Shown here one piece after another: positions 6,486 through 7,696 of a stretch of 7,696 nucleotides of DNA. The position numbers and the translations under genes were made by a program. The notes below the pieces were generated by a model, which was not told where the DNA came from, searched no databases, and was given only the letters and a program-made list of their open reading frames with translations. The DNA is from Pseudomonadota bacterium (GTDB lineage Bacteria; Pseudomonadota; Gammaproteobacteria; Burkholderiales; Burkholderiaceae_B), in NCBI GenBank assembly GCA_023422555.1, contig JAFAGQ010000347.1, forward strand, positions 1 through 7,696. The letters run 5' to 3'. Each line of letters begins with the position of its first letter. The stretch's first letter is position 1.

Positions 6486-7274
6486 TCAGCCGCCGTAAAT
6501 ATCGTATTTGAAGTATTTGTCGGCAATTTTCTGGTAGGTACCGTCCTTGCGGATTTCGTCGAAAGCCTTGTTCAGCTTGTCTTTGAGTTCGGTATCATTC
6601 TTGCGGACGGCAAAGCCTGTGCCTTTGCCGAAGATCTCTTCATCGGCTGAAGAAGGGATAGGATCGCCAACAAGCTGGAAGCCCTTGCCGCCTGGGCTGT
6701 TGACGAAGGCAGTGGTCACGCCGCCATCAGCGAAAACAACGTTGACACGGCCGGTGGTCAGGTCGTTATAGGCGTCTTCCAGCGTTTTATAACGCTTGAT
6801 ATTGGTGTCTTTGAAATACTTGGTGGCGTATTTGTCCTGAATCGTGCCTTGCTGCACGCCCAGATCCAGGCCTTTGAGCCCTTCAGGGGTGGACTGATAA
6901 GTTGCGCCTTCCTTGGCGACGAACATGTTTGGCGTGGTCCAGATTTTCTGGGTGAAAAGCACGGCTTTTTCACGTTCGGGCGTAATGCTCATGGAAGAGG
7001 CGATCACGTCAAATTTCTTGGCGCGCAGCGCGGGAATAATGCCATCCCAGCCCTGATTCTGGAACGTGCACTCGGCTTGCATTTTTTCACACATGGCCTT
7101 GGCCAGATCGATGTCGAAACCCACGATTTCACCAGAGGGGCTGGTGGACTCGAAAGGTGCGTATGTGGCGTCTGTACCGAAGCGAATGGTTTTGCCCGCG
7201 GCGAAGGCGGAACTGGAAACGGCCAGCGCAATCGCGCAAAGTCCCATTCCCATGATATGTTTTTTCAGATTCAT
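6486..7274 (-). CDS. Periplasmic basic-amino-acid-binding protein (HisJ/ArgT-like) of an ABC importer
   Basis: Solute-binding protein of family 3 that captures an amino acid in the periplasm and delivers it to an ABC permease. It has 262 residues, the usual length (HisJ 260). A Sec signal peptide covers about 1-25: MNLKKH, a hydrophobic core, then AFA before AGKTIRFG. Family signatures are GTDATYAPFES (33-43), GFDIDLAKAMC (52-62) and SSMSITPER (93-101), with a DIYGG ending like HisJ. Residues matching HisJ ligand contacts are D35, Y38, S93, S94, S96, R101 (which pairs with the ligand carboxylate) and D183 (side-chain amine), pointing to Lys, Arg, Orn or His. C62 and C69 match the HisJ disulfide. 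ATG 7274 follows AAAGGA; the frame is open 68 codons further upstream, but that part is not signal-like. It is divergent from a HisQ-like permease gene. Exact ligand is not decidable. Confidence 0.9.
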   Translation of the reverse strand: MNLKKHIMGMGLCAIALAVSSSAFAAGKTIRFGTDATYAPFESTSPSGEIVGFDIDLAKAMCEKMQAECTFQNQGWDGIIPALRAKKFDVIASSMSITPEREKAVLFTQKIWTTPNMFVAKEGATYQSTPEGLKGLDLGVQQGTIQDKYATKYFKDTNIKRYKTLEDAYNDLTTGRVNVVFADGGVTTAFVNSPGGKGFQLVGDPIPSSADEEIFGKGTGFAVRKNDTELKDKLNKAFDEIRKDGTYQKIADKYFKYDIYGG

Positions 7275-7305
7275 AACGATTCCTTTATAACTGCAATCTC
7301 TGTAA

Positions 7306-7319
7306 TGCTGCTGGCAGCA
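7306..7319. promoter_or_regulatory. Small dyad in the leader of the binding-protein gene
   Basis: TGCTGC (7306-7311) and GCAGCA (7314-7319) are exact inverted arms separated by TG, between the likely promoter and the ribosome binding site of the binding-protein gene. It could be an operator or a small mRNA hairpin. Confidence 0.3.
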
Positions 7320-7331
7320 CTTAGATGGTGG

Positions 7332-7360
7332 ATTATGACAGCATCTGCCCGAAAAGGTAC
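7332..7360 (-). promoter_or_regulatory. Candidate promoter of the binding-protein gene
   Basis: On the - strand CATAAT (7337-7332) matches the -10 consensus at five of six positions. The hexamer 17 bp upstream (GTACCT, 7360-7355) is a poor -35, so an activator may be needed. Transcription would begin near 7325, leaving about 50 nt of leader before the ATG at 7274. Confidence 0.4.
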
Positions 7361-7398
7361 AGGGAATTTCCCTCAGGATACAAAGCCGGCTAAGGGAA
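7361..7398. promoter_or_regulatory. Candidate shared operator: AGGGAA-type palindrome plus third half-site
   Basis: AGGGAATTTCCCT (7361-7373) is a perfect 13-bp inverted repeat around one central T. A third AGGGAA occurs at 7393-7398, 32 bp from the first, about three helical turns. The cluster lies between the two divergent candidate promoters, directly upstream of the -35 position for the binding-protein gene and just ahead of the permease promoter. Binding protein and effect are unknown. Confidence 0.45.
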
Positions 7399-7407
7399 AA
7401 CGGCGGG

Positions 7408-7435
7408 TTTATTTCGGGAGAGGGGGGGATATAAT
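7408..7435 (+). promoter_or_regulatory. Candidate promoter of the permease gene
   Basis: A perfect TATAAT lies at 7430-7435. The best upstream hexamer is TTTATT (7408-7413, spacer 16 bp), a weak -35. Transcription would begin near 7442, giving a leader of about 90 nt that contains the hairpin at 7486-7513. Confidence 0.5.
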
Positions 7436-7485
7436 GGCGGCAGACGCCCTTGTTGCGGATAAAATCCCCGTGTCTCAAATGGGCA

Positions 7486-7513
7486 GGGCGCAGTCTCTAT
7501 CGGTGCTGCGCCC
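7486..7513 (+). promoter_or_regulatory. Leader hairpin before the permease gene
   Basis: GGGCGCAG (7486-7493) and CTGCGCCC (7506-7513) form a perfect 8-bp stem with a 12-nt loop, ending 17 nt before the permease ATG. No T-run follows, so it is not a terminator. It may influence ribosome access or mRNA stability. ATGGGC at 7479-7484 could pair alternatively with GCCCAT at 7510-7515. Confidence 0.45.
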
Positions 7514-7530
7514 ATGTTATTGGAAACAGG

Positions 7531-7696
7531 ATGGAAGAACTAAATCTGATCGGTCAGTACCTGCCACGTATTCTGAAGGGTGCGGTACTGACGCTGGAAA
7601 TCGCGGTGCTCTCGCTCGTGTTTTCCATACTCATTGGCCTGATCGGGGCCAATATGCGGCTGTCGCGCAATCGGCTTCTGGCCAGAATCGGCCAGC
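7531..7696 (+). CDS. Amino-acid ABC transporter permease (HisQ-like), 3'-truncated by window end
   Basis: First 55 residues of an inner-membrane permease subunit that would form the channel of a polar-amino-acid importer. After MEELNLIGQYLPRILKGAVL comes a hydrophobic helix (about 17-43) with LTLEIAVLSLVFSILIGLIG, then NMRLSRNRLL. The KGA.LTLEIA and GLIGA...LSRNR pattern closely resembles the start of HisQ (GALVTLELA, GLIGA..KLSQNR) as I recall it. ATG 7531 is preceded by GGA at 7522-7524; the ATG at 7514 is out of frame. It is too short to be in the supplied list of complete frames. The neighbouring binding-protein gene is divergent, and a second permease and an ATPase would be expected downstream, beyond the window. 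Confidence 0.8.
   Translation, partial: MEELNLIGQYLPRILKGAVLTLEIAVLSLVFSILIGLIGANMRLSRNRLLARIGQ

Noticed and set aside
7275..7478. Upstream extension of the binding protein to ATG 7478
   Set aside because: The signal peptide and the AAAGGA ribosome binding site clearly point to ATG 7274; the extra 68 residues are non-coding promoter region.

Overview
The window looks like chromosomal DNA from a betaproteobacterium, most likely Burkholderiales family Alcaligenaceae (an Advenella/Achromobacter-like organism). This is inferred from moderate-to-high GC, codon use and the gene repertoire; no 16S or other marker is present. It holds seven protein genes (two cut by the window edges). I found no RNA genes, no CRISPR array and no intact mobile element.

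Left block, + strand: the 3' part of a YcaD-type MFS transporter with an unusually long acidic C-terminal tail (3-1343). After a 281-bp gap come a GntR/FCD regulator (1625-2401) and a D-2-hydroxyglutarate dehydrogenase-like flavoprotein (2496-3902). The regulator carries the metal-binding Asp/His set of FCD domains, and a clear dyad (GTTATCAGATAAC) sits just in front of it. The enzyme keeps the substrate- and metal-binding residues of D2HGDH. Together they match the layout of the DhdR/D2HGDH pair described in Achromobacter: a repressor sensing a 2-hydroxyacid and controlling the enzyme that oxidises it.

Middle block, - strand, convergent with the left block: biotin synthase bioB (5969-4872), then an EamA/DMT permease (4810-3947). 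bioB stands alone without other biotin genes, probably starts at TTG, and encodes a Cys-rich C-terminal tail. A weak terminator-like hairpin lies between the two genes.

The 516-bp stretch between bioB and the next gene has no convincing gene. It contains nine copies of the heptamer TGGCAGG, and, on the side of the binding-protein gene, two inverted-repeat structures that probably end its transcript.

Right block: a HisJ/ArgT-type periplasmic basic-amino-acid-binding protein (- strand, 7274-6486) is divergent from a HisQ-like ABC permease (+ strand, from 7531, cut by the window end). The 256-bp divergent intergenic region has a perfect TATAAT box, a 13-bp palindrome with a third half-site, and a leader hairpin. 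Binding protein and permease are probably one uptake system sharing this control region.

I see no clearly undescribed system. The items most worth checking are the operator/regulator pair at 1596-1625, the heptamer array upstream of bioB, the BioB Cys tail, and the regulatory region between the two transporter genes.
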